Source: SAR324 cluster bacterium
GTDB lineage: Bacteria > SAR324 > NAC60-12
Assembly (NCBI GenBank): GCA_028281495.1
Contig: JANQJU010000010.1
Coordinates: 248,001 to 312,000, forward strand
Length of the DNA stretch: 64,000 bases
Reading direction: 5' to 3'
In this document: piece by piece, positions 26,534-35,210 of the stretch
How positions within the stretch are numbered: position 1 is the first letter of the stretch
How the letters are laid out: every line of letters begins with the position of its first letter
Position numbers and translations under genes: made by a program
The notes under the pieces: generated by a model
Seen by the model: the letters and a program-made list of their open reading frames with translations, nothing else
Told to the model about the DNA's origin: nothing
Database searches by the model: none

Positions 26534-29500
26534 TTAGCCTCACCGGGAGGATCAGGCTGGAAGAACGGCGCGGCTCCAAATTCAATTCCATTTGCTTGGA
26601 AACGCTGGACGATTTTACTATTGACCTCATCCAAAGGAGGTCGGAATTCATCAACATCGGAGAAATCGATTCGTATTTGAATCACAAAGGCAAAATCTTC
26701 AAATTTCTCAAAGAGCAGCGCTTTGATACGGGCGCCCTCGGTTTGATCAAAAACCTCTCGGATGATCTGTTTGGCTAGTTGCATCTTTTCAAAACTATTG
26801 CGCGAAGAGAGAGCGATTCTCGAATCCATTCGGATTTCTTGATAATCTTTACTATTGGTATTGACAACGATCGATTCAGACAGCTTGGCATTGGGGACAA
26901 TATTGATGTGGGCAGTCTTAAAATGCCGCAAGTGCGTGTACTGAAGACCAATTTTTTCAACACCACAGTGTTTATTTCCCAACATGAGGTAATCGTCGAC
27001 TTCAAACGGTTTGGCTAGCAGAATCGTAATACCTCCGATGAAGTTGGAAATCGACTCTTTGGACGCTAAGGCAATTGCAAAACCAAAAATGCCAAGACCA
27101 GCCAGAATGGCTCCGACATCAAACCCCACATAATGCAAACTGATCAGAAACGCCAATCCTGCCACCGCTAACTTCAAGGCCCCTCGGATCAAAGAATAAA
27201 CAAGAATGGTTTGGGAACTCGTATTTTCTTTTTCTTCCTCTCGTCGAATGACTCGATTGGACCAAGTGTTGATAAAGGACATCAGCAAAAAGGTAACCAC
27301 GAGAATACTAACCAAAATTGAAATAACGAGAATGCCAGCTTGGGAACCGATGGCATAACGTTCTTCCCGCAATACACTGATTTCTCCACTCAGAAAATGG
27401 TGCTTTTCGGCTCCGGTCATCGATTTTGTCCCTGGCTCTGGGGTTGGTAATTGACCTTCTGGATGTCCCAGTAGGAAATCAATGCGGCGCTGAATACTAT
27501 CATTTTGAGAGTTCAAATTCCCGATACTGGCTTGGTAGTTACCAATTTCAGCATTTAGTCCTGAAGGGACAGGAGAGAGCCGTTGCGAAAAGACCTCGAT
27601 CCACTTCGCAATTGCAACATTTTGAGTATATAGATCAAAGAGGGAAGGCAGGATTTCTTCCACAGCTGCCGCCTTACTTTCTTTTTCGATTGGGGCTGGA
27701 ATCGAGAAACGGTAGCCAGACTTCTCCTCAAATTTACTGAGAATTTCTTCCGCTTTTTCCGGCATGAACCGAACACGAACCGCGGCCCATGCTTCGGTGT
27801 CCCGAATTTCGAGTTGTTCATTTTGTTTCTGAAAGAAGGGTAATAGTTTGGCAATCGTCTCTTCTTCTTCTTGGGCTAATCGAATCAAGCGATCATATTC
27901 TTCTTTTTGAGAGTCCAAGTTTCGCTGTTTCCCTTCTAAATCAGCCAGTTCCACAAAATGATCTTTGAGAAGATCGGTCAGGCTTTCAGCTCGAACTGAA
28001 GGAAAGAAGTTGACCAGATATTCTTGGATTGTTTCATCCTCTTCCAAACGACGGCCTGCGGCCTGCCTCAGCGATTTCATCTCGGACTCAGAACGTTCAC
28101 TTTGATACTGTTCTGCTTCCTGTTCTAATTTTTTCACATCCGTCAGAATGTCCAACCGTTTCCCCACCAACCCGATGATTTCGCCAAACCACGCTTGGAT
28201 CTCTTGCATGGATTCATCCACTTCTGAATAGTTTTTGATCTGTGCCGACAACTGGACCTGTTGTTGAGCGAGAGCAGCAATCTCTGCTTCCAATTCGACG
28301 ATGCGATCACGTTTCAAGCCTTCGGTAATTCCATAAGGCACCTCATAGCTTTTCAATTCCTGACGTCCCAGGCGTTTTTTCAATTCCACTGAGTTGGCAT
28401 AACGCTGAAGCGCTAACCTGCTGGCTTCGTTGAGCGATTCGACATACGCTTTCTGGTTCGTCTGCAAGGTATTTAATGCCTCCAACAGCTCCTTACGGAA
28501 TTTTTCTCGTTCTTCATCGATTTGAATACGGGTGTTCATCAAATTCAAATACTCTTGTTTCTCAATATCTGCTTCCGTGCTGGTTGGAGGGACACTCTCG
28601 GCAGCGGGAGCTTCAAGAGTCGTCTTTTTCTCAGCGGGTAACTCCAATTCGGCTAGCTCGTAGAGCCGTTTAAACATGTTGTTTTTTTCAACGGCGGATT
28701 CTTCTTGGGCCGAACTCAACAGCGGATCTTTTAAGGATTCGAATTTCGTTCGGGTTTCATCGGCAGTCGCTTTAGAGTTGTGATACAGTTCCTTAACTTT
28801 TTGCAGATTCGCTTCATTGTTCTGCAATTGCTCGGCATTTTCTTCAAAGCGTTGCACAAGCTGTTGAGCCGTCAGGTCTTTGAGTTTTGCGCTCCATTGT
28901 TGCGCTTCCTGCGCGGCTTTCGAGGTTTTTTTCATTTGCTCCAAACGCTCTTCAATATCGGAGCGGGCGCTTTCCGATTTTTGAACTTCCCCCACAATTT
29001 GATTGAGCTGCTCGCTGGCTTTTTGTGTACTAGAGACCACCTCGGCTACCTGAGTAGACACCGTTTCATTGGCCTTAACGAGTGCGGCTTCCCGACTGAC
29101 TTGGGGAATGCGATCCAATTCAATGGTCCCCGCTTGAACATGACTCTCCAGAATTTTTGCAATCACCTGCATGCGGAAAAAATGTTCACTGAGGACAGCA
29201 GCATCTCCTTGAAAAAACTCACTATTGGTGATCAGAGATTGCAACGCTGAACGCAATTCCCAAAACTGCTTGATGCGTGTGGTATGATATTGAACGATGT
29301 CTTCCACCTGTTTGGCTAAGCGTTCTATTTCTTCGGCCTGCGTCACGGTGCTTTGAAACAAATCTTTGGTCTCCGGGGCACTGAGGCCTTCGATCTGTTT
29401 TTGTTTCTGCTCAGTCTGTCTCAAGCTACTGTTGAAACGCCCTAAAGAGAGGTTAAAGGCTCCTTTTAGCCAAACCAATTCTTCTTGTAATTCGGAAAGT

Positions 29501-30351
29501 TCAAAGAGCAATTCTTCTGGTGTTTGTTGGACATATTCCTGCTCTACATTTTGCCGATTGAGTTCTTGGGCAAATTTCTTTTCTGAGGAAGCATGCAAGG
29601 CTTTGAATTCAATGACGGTCTCTTTGGCTCCTTGTATGCGTTCTACCGTCGTTTTCAGTGTTTCATTCGCTTTTTCTGTTTCTTGTATCAATACTCGTTG
29701 CTGATCAATCACTTCTCGACGAGTTTGCCGCAATGATTCTTCCTGAAGAACCGCGGGAACCTCTACGGCTCTTAACGTCCCATCCGTAATCCGCAATTGG
29801 ATTCTCAACAAAAACAAATCCAATTCGTCCAAGGCACTCAGTAGGCTTTTCGCAGCGGATTGTGCGGGTTCAATGTGCTCAATGTATTGATCCAAGCTCG
29901 TTTTTTCGGTCTCAATCAGCTTCAGTTGTTGTTGGCTTTCCTCCATCTGAACTTTCGTTTGCTCCAATAAAATTCGAGATTTTTCCAGAGAGGTGATTTC
30001 TTCAGATAGCGTGGCTTCCTGGCGAGAAAAACGGAACACAGCTGTTTCTTCTTGGGCCTTGCTGAGCAGAAATTCTTGGATGTTCAAATTACGTAGCTGG
30101 GCAAGATAGTGATTCGAAGCTTGATCAAAAATGTTTTGGGCTTGTTTCAATAGCTCCTCATTGCCCAGATCATGCAATGGAACGGGTTCCAAGGTTTTTG
30201 TCGTGGTTTCTGAAGTTTGAGAGTAGGTCGTGAAAGGGATCAATAAGAGGGCAATCGCTATTGCTAGCATCCCAAAAAATTCTTTATAAAGAAGCATCTG
30301 ATAGGAATAAGAGGCATGGTGATTCAATTGAAGAAACGGTATTTTTCTCAT
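26530..30351 (-). CDS. Giant MscS-family mechanosensitive channel (MscK/MscM-like)
   Basis: A 1273-residue inner-membrane protein. An N-terminal signal or anchor (residues 22-45) leads into a periplasmic region of nearly 950 residues made largely of Glu/Gln/Lys-rich coiled coils. Helices follow at about 1004-1026, 1049-1073 and 1080-1098. The last is the pore-lining segment (AILAGLGIFGFAIALASKES), and then comes the MscS beta domain (AKPFEVDDYLML, HINIVPNAKLS). E. coli MscK is about 1120 residues and has extra membrane helices, which seem absent here. Such channels release solutes on membrane tension. It is the first gene of an operon with lipid head-group enzymes and overlaps the phosphatase start by four bases. 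Confidence 0.88.
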   Translation of the reverse strand: MRKIPFLQLNHHASYSYQMLLYKEFFGMLAIAIALLLIPFTTYSQTSETTTKTLEPVPLHDLGNEELLKQAQNIFDQASNHYLAQLRNLNIQEFLLSKAQEETAVFRFSRQEATLSEEITSLEKSRILLEQTKVQMEESQQQLKLIETEKTSLDQYIEHIEPAQSAAKSLLSALDELDLFLLRIQLRITDGTLRAVEVPAVLQEESLRQTRREVIDQQRVLIQETEKANETLKTTVERIQGAKETVIEFKALHASSEKKFAQELNRQNVEQEYVQQTPEELLFELSELQEELVWLKGAFNLSLGRFNSSLRQTEQKQKQIEGLSAPETKDLFQSTVTQAEEIERLAKQVEDIVQYHTTRIKQFWELRSALQSLITNSEFFQGDAAVLSEHFFRMQVIAKILESHVQAGTIELDRIPQVSREAALVKANETVSTQVAEVVSSTQKASEQLNQIVGEVQKSESARSDIEERLEQMKKTSKAAQEAQQWSAKLKDLTAQQLVQRFEENAEQLQNNEANLQKVKELYHNSKATADETRTKFESLKDPLLSSAQEESAVEKNNMFKRLYELAELELPAEKKTTLEAPAAESVPPTSTEADIEKQEYLNLMNTRIQIDEEREKFRKELLEALNTLQTNQKAYVESLNEASRLALQRYANSVELKKRLGRQELKSYEVPYGITEGLKRDRIVELEAEIAALAQQQVQLSAQIKNYSEVDESMQEIQAWFGEIIGLVGKRLDILTDVKKLEQEAEQYQSERSESEMKSLRQAAGRRLEEDETIQEYLVNFFPSVRAESLTDLLKDHFVELADLEGKQRNLDSQKEEYDRLIRLAQEEEETIAKLLPFFQKQNEQLEIRDTEAWAAVRVRFMPEKAEEILSKFEEKSGYRFSIPAPIEKESKAAAVEEILPSLFDLYTQNVAIAKWIEVFSQRLSPVPSGLNAEIGNYQASIGNLNSQNDSIQRRIDFLLGHPEGQLPTPEPGTKSMTGAEKHHFLSGEISVLREERYAIGSQAGILVISILVSILVVTFLLMSFINTWSNRVIRREEEKENTSSQTILVYSLIRGALKLAVAGLAFLISLHYVGFDVGAILAGLGIFGFAIALASKESISNFIGGITILLAKPFEVDDYLMLGNKHCGVEKIGLQYTHLRHFKTAHINIVPNAKLSESIVVNTNSKDYQEIRMDSRIALSSRNSFEKMQLAKQIIREVFDQTEGARIKALLFEKFEDFAFVIQIRIDFSDVDEFRPPLDEVNSKIVQRFQANGIEFGAAPFFQPDPPGEAK

Positions 30352-30874
30352 GGAGTAACCTTTTTTATTGCCAAGGGATTTTTAACAGCTCATTGAAACA
30401 ACTGAGAAAGAAATTATCACCCCTAGTGAAATGTTATAGGGTCCAGGTTTTTGATAAATTACAAAAGTCCACTCAGCGCTGAATGAATGACGGTTGAAGC
30501 TTTTGCTAACCGGTTGAGTTGGCAGGCTATCTTCAAGCTTTAGCCATCCGATGCGATCCCTAAAACGGTTGATTCAACTTCAATAAATCAAGGGTAGAAT
30601 GACTTGAAAACTAGTGAAAGTAGAGAGGTACGAAGAGGTACGAAAAGGTACGAAAAGGTACGAAAAATTATGGAAGTGTTTGAATCTGGTATGTTACTTG
30701 AATTCAATTTTCAGAAAGGTTTTAGGAATGGGATCGTATTGTATTAACGAAATAATTGAAAAATAGCATGAATCTTTATGAGATTGAATCGATGTTCCTG
30801 AAGCATGGCGTGTAAATCAATCGCTTCGGGGTGGGGTTTTTCAAATCGTGCTCGCTATGGGAGCCACTGCTGGT
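30352..30874. other. Intergenic region with phased 10-bp repeat and possible coding relic
   Basis: About 520 AT-rich bases upstream of the channel operon and downstream of solute-binding copy 2. It contains the 10-bp repeat array listed separately. On the minus strand a short frame near 30850-30750 reads HPEAIDLHAMLQEHRFN before a stop. The LQEH stretch resembles one next to the second repeat array (34999-34900). The channel promoter should lie near 30400, but no clear boxes were found. Confidence 0.4.
30626..30665. repeat. Four tandem 10-bp repeats (array A)
   Basis: The first unit AGGTACGAAG is followed by three exact copies of AGGTACGAAA, head to tail with a 10-base period and followed by AATTA. 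The same unit recurs in arrays at 34817 and 54992. A period of one helical turn places each copy on the same DNA face, which suits a protein-binding array. Confidence 0.85.
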
Positions 30875-32512
30875 TCAATTGAGAGTAGCCCTATGGGAAC
30901 TATCGGCTTTGCTTGTTTTCCGCCAATACACCTCATGCATCGGCGACATTCCTCCCCAAATGCTTTGGCTGAGATTCATCAAATCTTGATGATGAATCAT
31001 CCGAATGGGAAGTTCATACAAACCATACACGGGCAGGTCATGGACGATAATTTGTTGAAACCGTTTGTATAAAGCTTTGCGTTTTTCGAAGTTGGTTTCA
31101 ACAGCAGCCTGTGCCATCAAATCATCGATATTCGAATTCTGGTAACCTTGGGTGTTGACCCATAAAACGCCTTTGCGGATATTCGAACTGGCATAAGTGC
31201 GATGCACTCCAATAATCGGGTCACCCCAATTGAAATTTCCATCAACGGCGATGTCGAAATCCCAGGTGACCATACGAGCTGCCCAGTCCTTGAAACTTAA
31301 AAGCTTATACTCCACATCAATCCCTAATTGACGCAGCATCACTTGGTGGATGTAAGGCATCACTTTTTGAATGATTCCTGAAGTTTCGTTGAAAGTGATC
31401 AATTCAAAGGAAAAACGTTTTCCTTTCTCATCCCGAGGATAACCCGCTTCATTCAACAACTGATTGGCTTTTTTAAAATCGACCTCATATCGAGGAACTT
31501 CATCAGTATAAAACGGATTGTCAGAGGCGATCGGCCCCGTCGCGATTTTGGCCTGTCCTTGAAACAAGGCATCGATAATGAACTGTTGGTCAATGGCATG
31601 AGCAATCGCCTGACGCACCTTGATATCATCAAAGGGTGTTCGACGTAAGTTGAAGGCTAACCAAGTCATCCCTCCCAAGGCTTCCAAGTTTCTGGGAACG
31701 ATACGCAGGTTCTCAATTTGGGATAGTTGTTGTTCAATTGATGCATCGGCAATCGTACTCCACAGATGGATTTCCCCAGTCTCTAAGCCAATGGTGGGTT
31801 CATAAGGATCGCGGAGGATGAGCATACGGATTTCATCGAGGTAAGGAGTGCCTTCCAAAAAGAAGCCATCATGCCGTTCCAACCAAATCTGTTCTCCTAC
31901 AACGAATTCTTTGAGTTTGAACGGTCCTGACCCCACCGGTTTGACATTGGCGGGATGCGTTCTGATATCCGGTCCGTCTCCGTAAATGTGCTTGGGAAGA
32001 ATGGGAAGCAGGGTGGAAGACATCGCCATCAAAATAGCAGGATGGGGGTGTTTGAGGTGAATGATTACGGTATGAGCATCAGGCGTTTCGACGGATTCAA
32101 CCGGATCAAACATTTGTTGAAATGGATGATTGGCTTTCACCGTTAAAAGAGAAAACTTTACGTCTTCCGAAGTGATGAGATGCCCATCATGAAAGGTAGC
32201 GTTTTTTACCAAATGGAGGGTGACTGAGAGGTTGTTATCAGCGATCTCCCAGGCTTCGGCGAGATAAGGATGGGGTTGCCAATCCTCATCAAATCGTAAG
32301 GGAGCGGCAAATAATTGGGCAGCGGGTACCCCGACTGTGTGTCCCGATTGGATGGCAGGATTGAGGTGGGCCGGATCTCCTGAAATCACCATCACTAAAC
32401 TTCCTCCATATTGAGGGCTATTCGCTGTTGCGGAATGAACAACAGATAAGAACGCCAGCAGGATCAGCAGATAGCCCCCTCTTACACTCCCAGTACTTCG
32501 TTTCCAAAACAT
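30875..32512 (-). CDS. ABC-type solute-binding protein, family 5 (copy 2)
   Basis: A 545-residue exported protein. The signal peptide has a basic start (MFWKRSTGSVRGG), a hydrophobic core and likely cleavage after HSATA. The family 5 fold is shown by LVKNATFHDGHLITSEDVKF, GSGPFKLKEFV and VRQAIAHAIDQQFI. The C terminus runs about 15 residues past copy 3. It is very similar to copy 3, which lies 55 bases upstream on the same strand, so the two arose by tandem duplication and are probably co-transcribed. AAAGG precedes the ATG. No permease or ATPase is linked. Copies differ most in the region just after the signal peptide and around residues 225-260, which may alter ligand choice. Confidence 0.9.
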   Translation of the reverse strand: MFWKRSTGSVRGGYLLILLAFLSVVHSATANSPQYGGSLVMVISGDPAHLNPAIQSGHTVGVPAAQLFAAPLRFDEDWQPHPYLAEAWEIADNNLSVTLHLVKNATFHDGHLITSEDVKFSLLTVKANHPFQQMFDPVESVETPDAHTVIIHLKHPHPAILMAMSSTLLPILPKHIYGDGPDIRTHPANVKPVGSGPFKLKEFVVGEQIWLERHDGFFLEGTPYLDEIRMLILRDPYEPTIGLETGEIHLWSTIADASIEQQLSQIENLRIVPRNLEALGGMTWLAFNLRRTPFDDIKVRQAIAHAIDQQFIIDALFQGQAKIATGPIASDNPFYTDEVPRYEVDFKKANQLLNEAGYPRDEKGKRFSFELITFNETSGIIQKVMPYIHQVMLRQLGIDVEYKLLSFKDWAARMVTWDFDIAVDGNFNWGDPIIGVHRTYASSNIRKGVLWVNTQGYQNSNIDDLMAQAAVETNFEKRKALYKRFQQIIVHDLPVYGLYELPIRMIHHQDLMNLSQSIWGGMSPMHEVYWRKTSKADSSHRATLN

Positions 32513-32567
32513 AAAGCCTTTTGCATCAGCATTCGTTGTTTAGCCAATTTGAATCACTGAGTTGAAC

Positions 32568-34163
32568 TCATTCGACATCATCTGTTTTCCGCCAATACAC
32601 CTCATTCATCGGAGAACCGTCACCCCAAATGCTTTGGCTGAGATTCATCAAATCTTTATGATGAATCATTTGGATGGGAAGTTCATATAAACCATACACA
32701 GGAATTTCATCAGCAATGATTTGCTGAAACTCTTTGTATAACGTCTTTCGTTTCTCGAAATCCAATTCAATTGCTGCTTGGTTGATCAAGGTGTCGATCC
32801 GTGCATTTCGGTAACCTTGAGTATTTGCCCATAGAATTCCTTTGCGAATATTGGAACTGTCATAAGTGCGATGAACCCCAATAATGGGGTCTCCCCAAGT
32901 GAAGTTCCCATCAAAGGCAACCTCGAAATCCCATACCGCCATTCGAGCGATCCATTCCTGGAAGCTATATAACTTATACTCCACTTCAATGCCCAATTTA
33001 CGCAGTAGTACTTGATGGAAGTAGGCCATCATTTTTTGGGTGGTTCCTACTGGATCATTGAAACTAATCAGCTCAAACGAAAATCGTTTTCCGATTTGAT
33101 TTCGGGGGTATCCCGCTTCATCGAGCAATCGGTTGGCTTTTTCGAAATCCACCTCATACCTCTCAACCTCATCGGAATAAAACGGATTGCCTGATGAAAT
33201 TGGACCTGTGGCTATGTTAGCCTTCCCTTGAAAGAGAGCATCGATGATGAATTGCCGATCAATCGCATGGGCAATACCCTGACGGACTTTGAGATTATTG
33301 AAAGGCGGTTTACGTAAGTTGAAAGCTAACCAAGTCATCCCTCCTAACGCTTCAGAGATTTGAGGAACGATCACAAGATCCTCTACTTTAGAGAGTTGCT
33401 CAGTCACAACCGCATCTGCCAAGGTACTCCACAAGTGGACTTCTCCGGTTTCTAAACCAATGGTAGGCTCGTCAGGATCACGGAGTATAAGCATGCGTAT
33501 TTCGTCGAGGTAAGGGGTTCCTTCCAAAAAAAAGTTGTCGTGACGTTCCAACCAAATATGTTTTCCCGGGATAAATTCTTTGAGTTTGAATGGTCCCGAT
33601 CCCACTGGTTGAACATTGGCCGGATGGGTTTTGAGATCCTGTCCATCTCCATAGATATGTTTAGGGATAATTGGAAGCAGGACAGAAGACATAGCCATCA
33701 AGATCGCCGGATGCGGATGTTTTAGGCGAATGATCACAGTATGGACATCCGGCGTTTCCACCGACTCCACGGGAGCGAACATATGTTGAAAAGGATGGTT
33801 GGCTTTTACGGTCATCAGAGAAAATTTGACATCCTCGGAAGTGACAGGAGCACCATCATGAAAGGTGGCGTTTTTTACCAATCGAAGTGTCACCGAGAGG
33901 CCATCATCAGATATTTCCCATACTTCAGCTAAGTAGGGCTGAGGTTGCCAATGGTCATCAAATCGTAACGGGGCCGCAAACAGTTGGGCGCCAGGAACCC
34001 CAACCGTATGTCCCGATTGGATAGCGGGATTGAGATGCGCAGGATCTCCTGAAATCACCATCACCAAGTTTCCACCCCGTTGCGGTTCTTGGGCGAGGGT
34101 TGGATGGAAGGTGCCCACAAACATCAATAAACTCATCCACAACTGTATCCATCGCACTTTCAT
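32568..34163 (-). CDS. ABC-type solute-binding protein, family 5 (copy 3)
   Basis: A 531-residue exported protein with a signal peptide ending near TLAQEP. The family 5 fold is marked by DGLSVTLRLVKNATFHDG, VTSEDVKFSLMTV, GSGPFKLKEFIPGKHIWLER and a C-terminal SIWGDGSPMNEVYWRKT. AGGGGG stands 4 bases before the ATG, the strongest ribosome binding site of the family here. It is the first gene of the pair with copy 2. Ligands of this family include peptides, nickel and sugars, and nothing visible decides between them. A decayed further copy lies directly upstream at 34205, so this locus has repeatedly gained and lost copies. Confidence 0.9.
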   Translation of the reverse strand: MKVRWIQLWMSLLMFVGTFHPTLAQEPQRGGNLVMVISGDPAHLNPAIQSGHTVGVPGAQLFAAPLRFDDHWQPQPYLAEVWEISDDGLSVTLRLVKNATFHDGAPVTSEDVKFSLMTVKANHPFQHMFAPVESVETPDVHTVIIRLKHPHPAILMAMSSVLLPIIPKHIYGDGQDLKTHPANVQPVGSGPFKLKEFIPGKHIWLERHDNFFLEGTPYLDEIRMLILRDPDEPTIGLETGEVHLWSTLADAVVTEQLSKVEDLVIVPQISEALGGMTWLAFNLRKPPFNNLKVRQGIAHAIDRQFIIDALFQGKANIATGPISSGNPFYSDEVERYEVDFEKANRLLDEAGYPRNQIGKRFSFELISFNDPVGTTQKMMAYFHQVLLRKLGIEVEYKLYSFQEWIARMAVWDFEVAFDGNFTWGDPIIGVHRTYDSSNIRKGILWANTQGYRNARIDTLINQAAIELDFEKRKTLYKEFQQIIADEIPVYGLYELPIQMIHHKDLMNLSQSIWGDGSPMNEVYWRKTDDVE

Positions 34164-34204
34164 TATTCCCCCTTTGTAGAATTTGGTAGAATATTGACTA
34201 CCCT

Positions 34205-34350
34205 CAATTCATATACTGGCAAATCAAGGGCAATGATTTGCTGAAACTCTTTGTAGAGTGTCTTCCGTTTTCAACAGTCAGTGGCCTCAGGTACCGCCAA
34301 TGGTGATGGTGGTTTTCTGGACCTAACCGGACTCATAAGTCTTATAGAAG
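34205..34350 (-). pseudogene. Solute-binding protein remnant upstream of copy 3
   Basis: The minus strand encodes KRKTLYKEFQQIIALDLPVYEL, equivalent to KRKTLYKEFQQIIADEIPVYGLYEL in copy 3. Further upstream, after a gap, are bases resembling the codons for RTYDSS (about 34330-34345). The rest of the gene is absent. It is a heavily deleted relic of a fourth tandem copy. Confidence 0.7.
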
Positions 34351-34423
34351 GGTGGAGTTTTTTCGAGAATTTGCAGGACTAAAACAATTTTACTACACTA
34401 GTTGTTAGGAAAAACGAATCAGA

Positions 34424-34735
34424 TTATTTCACGCTGTTTCGATGACTTCGAAATTCAGAGAATTCAATGAACTCAATAAACTCCAACGAGGAGTAAAGCA
34501 AGGTCTTGATGGTATTCAGGGAAAGATTCGTAATTTTGAAAGAAAGGCCAGAATCTTCGCAGTGGTGAAGCAGATAAATAATATTCTGGACATCTTGAGA
34601 ATTCAGATGATTGACTTCGGAGAGGTCTAAACAAACTTCTTGAATCATGTGTTGCCCATCAATTTTCTTCCACAAGTTCTTGGGAACTGAGCGATGGGGA
34701 ACTAAAGTGATGATATGGGCAGTATCTTTCATCAT
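34424..34735 (-). CDS. STAS-like anti-sigma factor antagonist
   Basis: A 103-residue protein. The pattern is a buried strand (VCLDLSEVNHLNSQD), a helix (VQNIIYLLHHCEDSGL), a strand (SFKITNLS) and a helix (LNTIKTLLYSSLE), as in the STAS domain of SpoIIAA/RsbV proteins. The usual phosphorylated Ser region is represented by HLNSQDVQN, where Ser follows the strand. No membrane helix is present. It could be the partner of an RsbW-like kinase, and one fused to a receiver is encoded at 5802, far away. An intergenic repeat array lies in its upstream region. The family assignment rests on pattern, not on a strong motif. Confidence 0.6.
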   Translation of the reverse strand: MMKDTAHIITLVPHRSVPKNLWKKIDGQHMIQEVCLDLSEVNHLNSQDVQNIIYLLHHCEDSGLSFKITNLSLNTIKTLLYSSLEFIEFIEFSEFRSHRNSVK

Positions 34736-34762
34736 GTCACAACGTTAATGGGAAGCATCGAA

Positions 34763-34999
34763 TCATGGTAACGATAAACTCATGATGCCGGGAATCGAAA
34801 TGAAGCGAAAGTGGAGAGGTACGAAAGGGTTCGAAAAGTTCTGAAAAGGTACGAAAATAAGGAAAATTGGTGTGATTTTTGCTGCCCGGTCAAACGGATA
34901 GATCAGTTTGGTGACATTTCCTCTAGGGAGGTATCCATGTTCTTGTAATACATTGGTAAGCCAGGTGGCTGTCGGTTCTATCGAGGGGAATCGGTTCAT
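34763..34999 (-). pseudogene. Possible N-terminal relic of a small-molecule phosphotransferase
   Basis: The frame begins MNRFPSIEPTATWLTNVL and continues QEHGYLPRGNVTKLIYPFD, which recalls the N terminus of aminoglycoside phosphotransferase/ecdysteroid kinase-like proteins. The similarity then ends and the frame reads through the 10-bp repeat array, so the protein cannot continue normally. It is more likely a truncated relic than a working gene. The resemblance is from memory and weak. Confidence 0.3.
34817..34856. repeat. Four tandem 10-bp repeats (array B)
   Basis: The units are AGGTACGAAA, GGGTTCGAAA, AGTTCTGAAA and AGGTACGAAA in exact 10-base register; the outer copies are perfect and the inner two degenerate. 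Eleven bases later comes TGGTGTGATTTTTGCT, which also follows array C at the same distance. It lies between the STAS-like gene and the large-protein cassette. Confidence 0.85.
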
Positions 35000-35093
35000 G
35001 ACGTGCCAATAAGTTTCACGTTTGGCTTTGCCGTGATTTGTATCGCATCAGTTCTTGAGAACCGATGTCAGTTCTAGGTGTTCTTCAGCCTTA

Positions 35094-35121
35094 TTGACAG
35101 ATAAATCCGATTTGTTATACC
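35094..35121 (+). promoter_or_regulatory. Candidate sigma-70 promoter of the large-protein cassette
   Basis: TTGACA at 35094-35099 is a perfect -35 box. TATACC at 35116-35121, after a 16-base spacer, is a moderate -10 box (four of six consensus bases). It would start transcription near 35128, giving a leader of about 80 bases that contains the hairpin described below. No transcript data are available to confirm it. Confidence 0.45.
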
Positions 35122-35163
35122 GAAGGGAATGCATTACCTAACTAAAAAAGGAATCCCATCGGT

Positions 35164-35197
35164 CTAACAAAACAACGGCAGAGCTGCCTGTTGTTAG
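35164..35197 (+). promoter_or_regulatory. Leader hairpin upstream of the large-protein cassette
   Basis: An inverted repeat pairs CTAACA...ACAACGGCAG with CTGCCTGTTGTTAG around a very short loop, leaving small bulges. It ends four bases before the GGGAG ribosome binding site (35201-35205) of the first cassette gene. In the mRNA it could protect the 5' end, act as a protein-binding operator or limit ribosome access. There is no T tract, so simple termination is unlikely. Confidence 0.6.
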
Positions 35198-35210
35198 AAA
35201 GGGAGCACAC

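Noticed and set aside
30626..30665. Short tandem repeats as a CRISPR array
   Set aside because: Units are 10 bp head to tail with no spacers, and there are no cas genes.
21405..34163. Solute-binding genes as parts of full ABC transporter operons
   Set aside because: No permease or ATPase gene of the Dpp/Opp type was found between or beside them.
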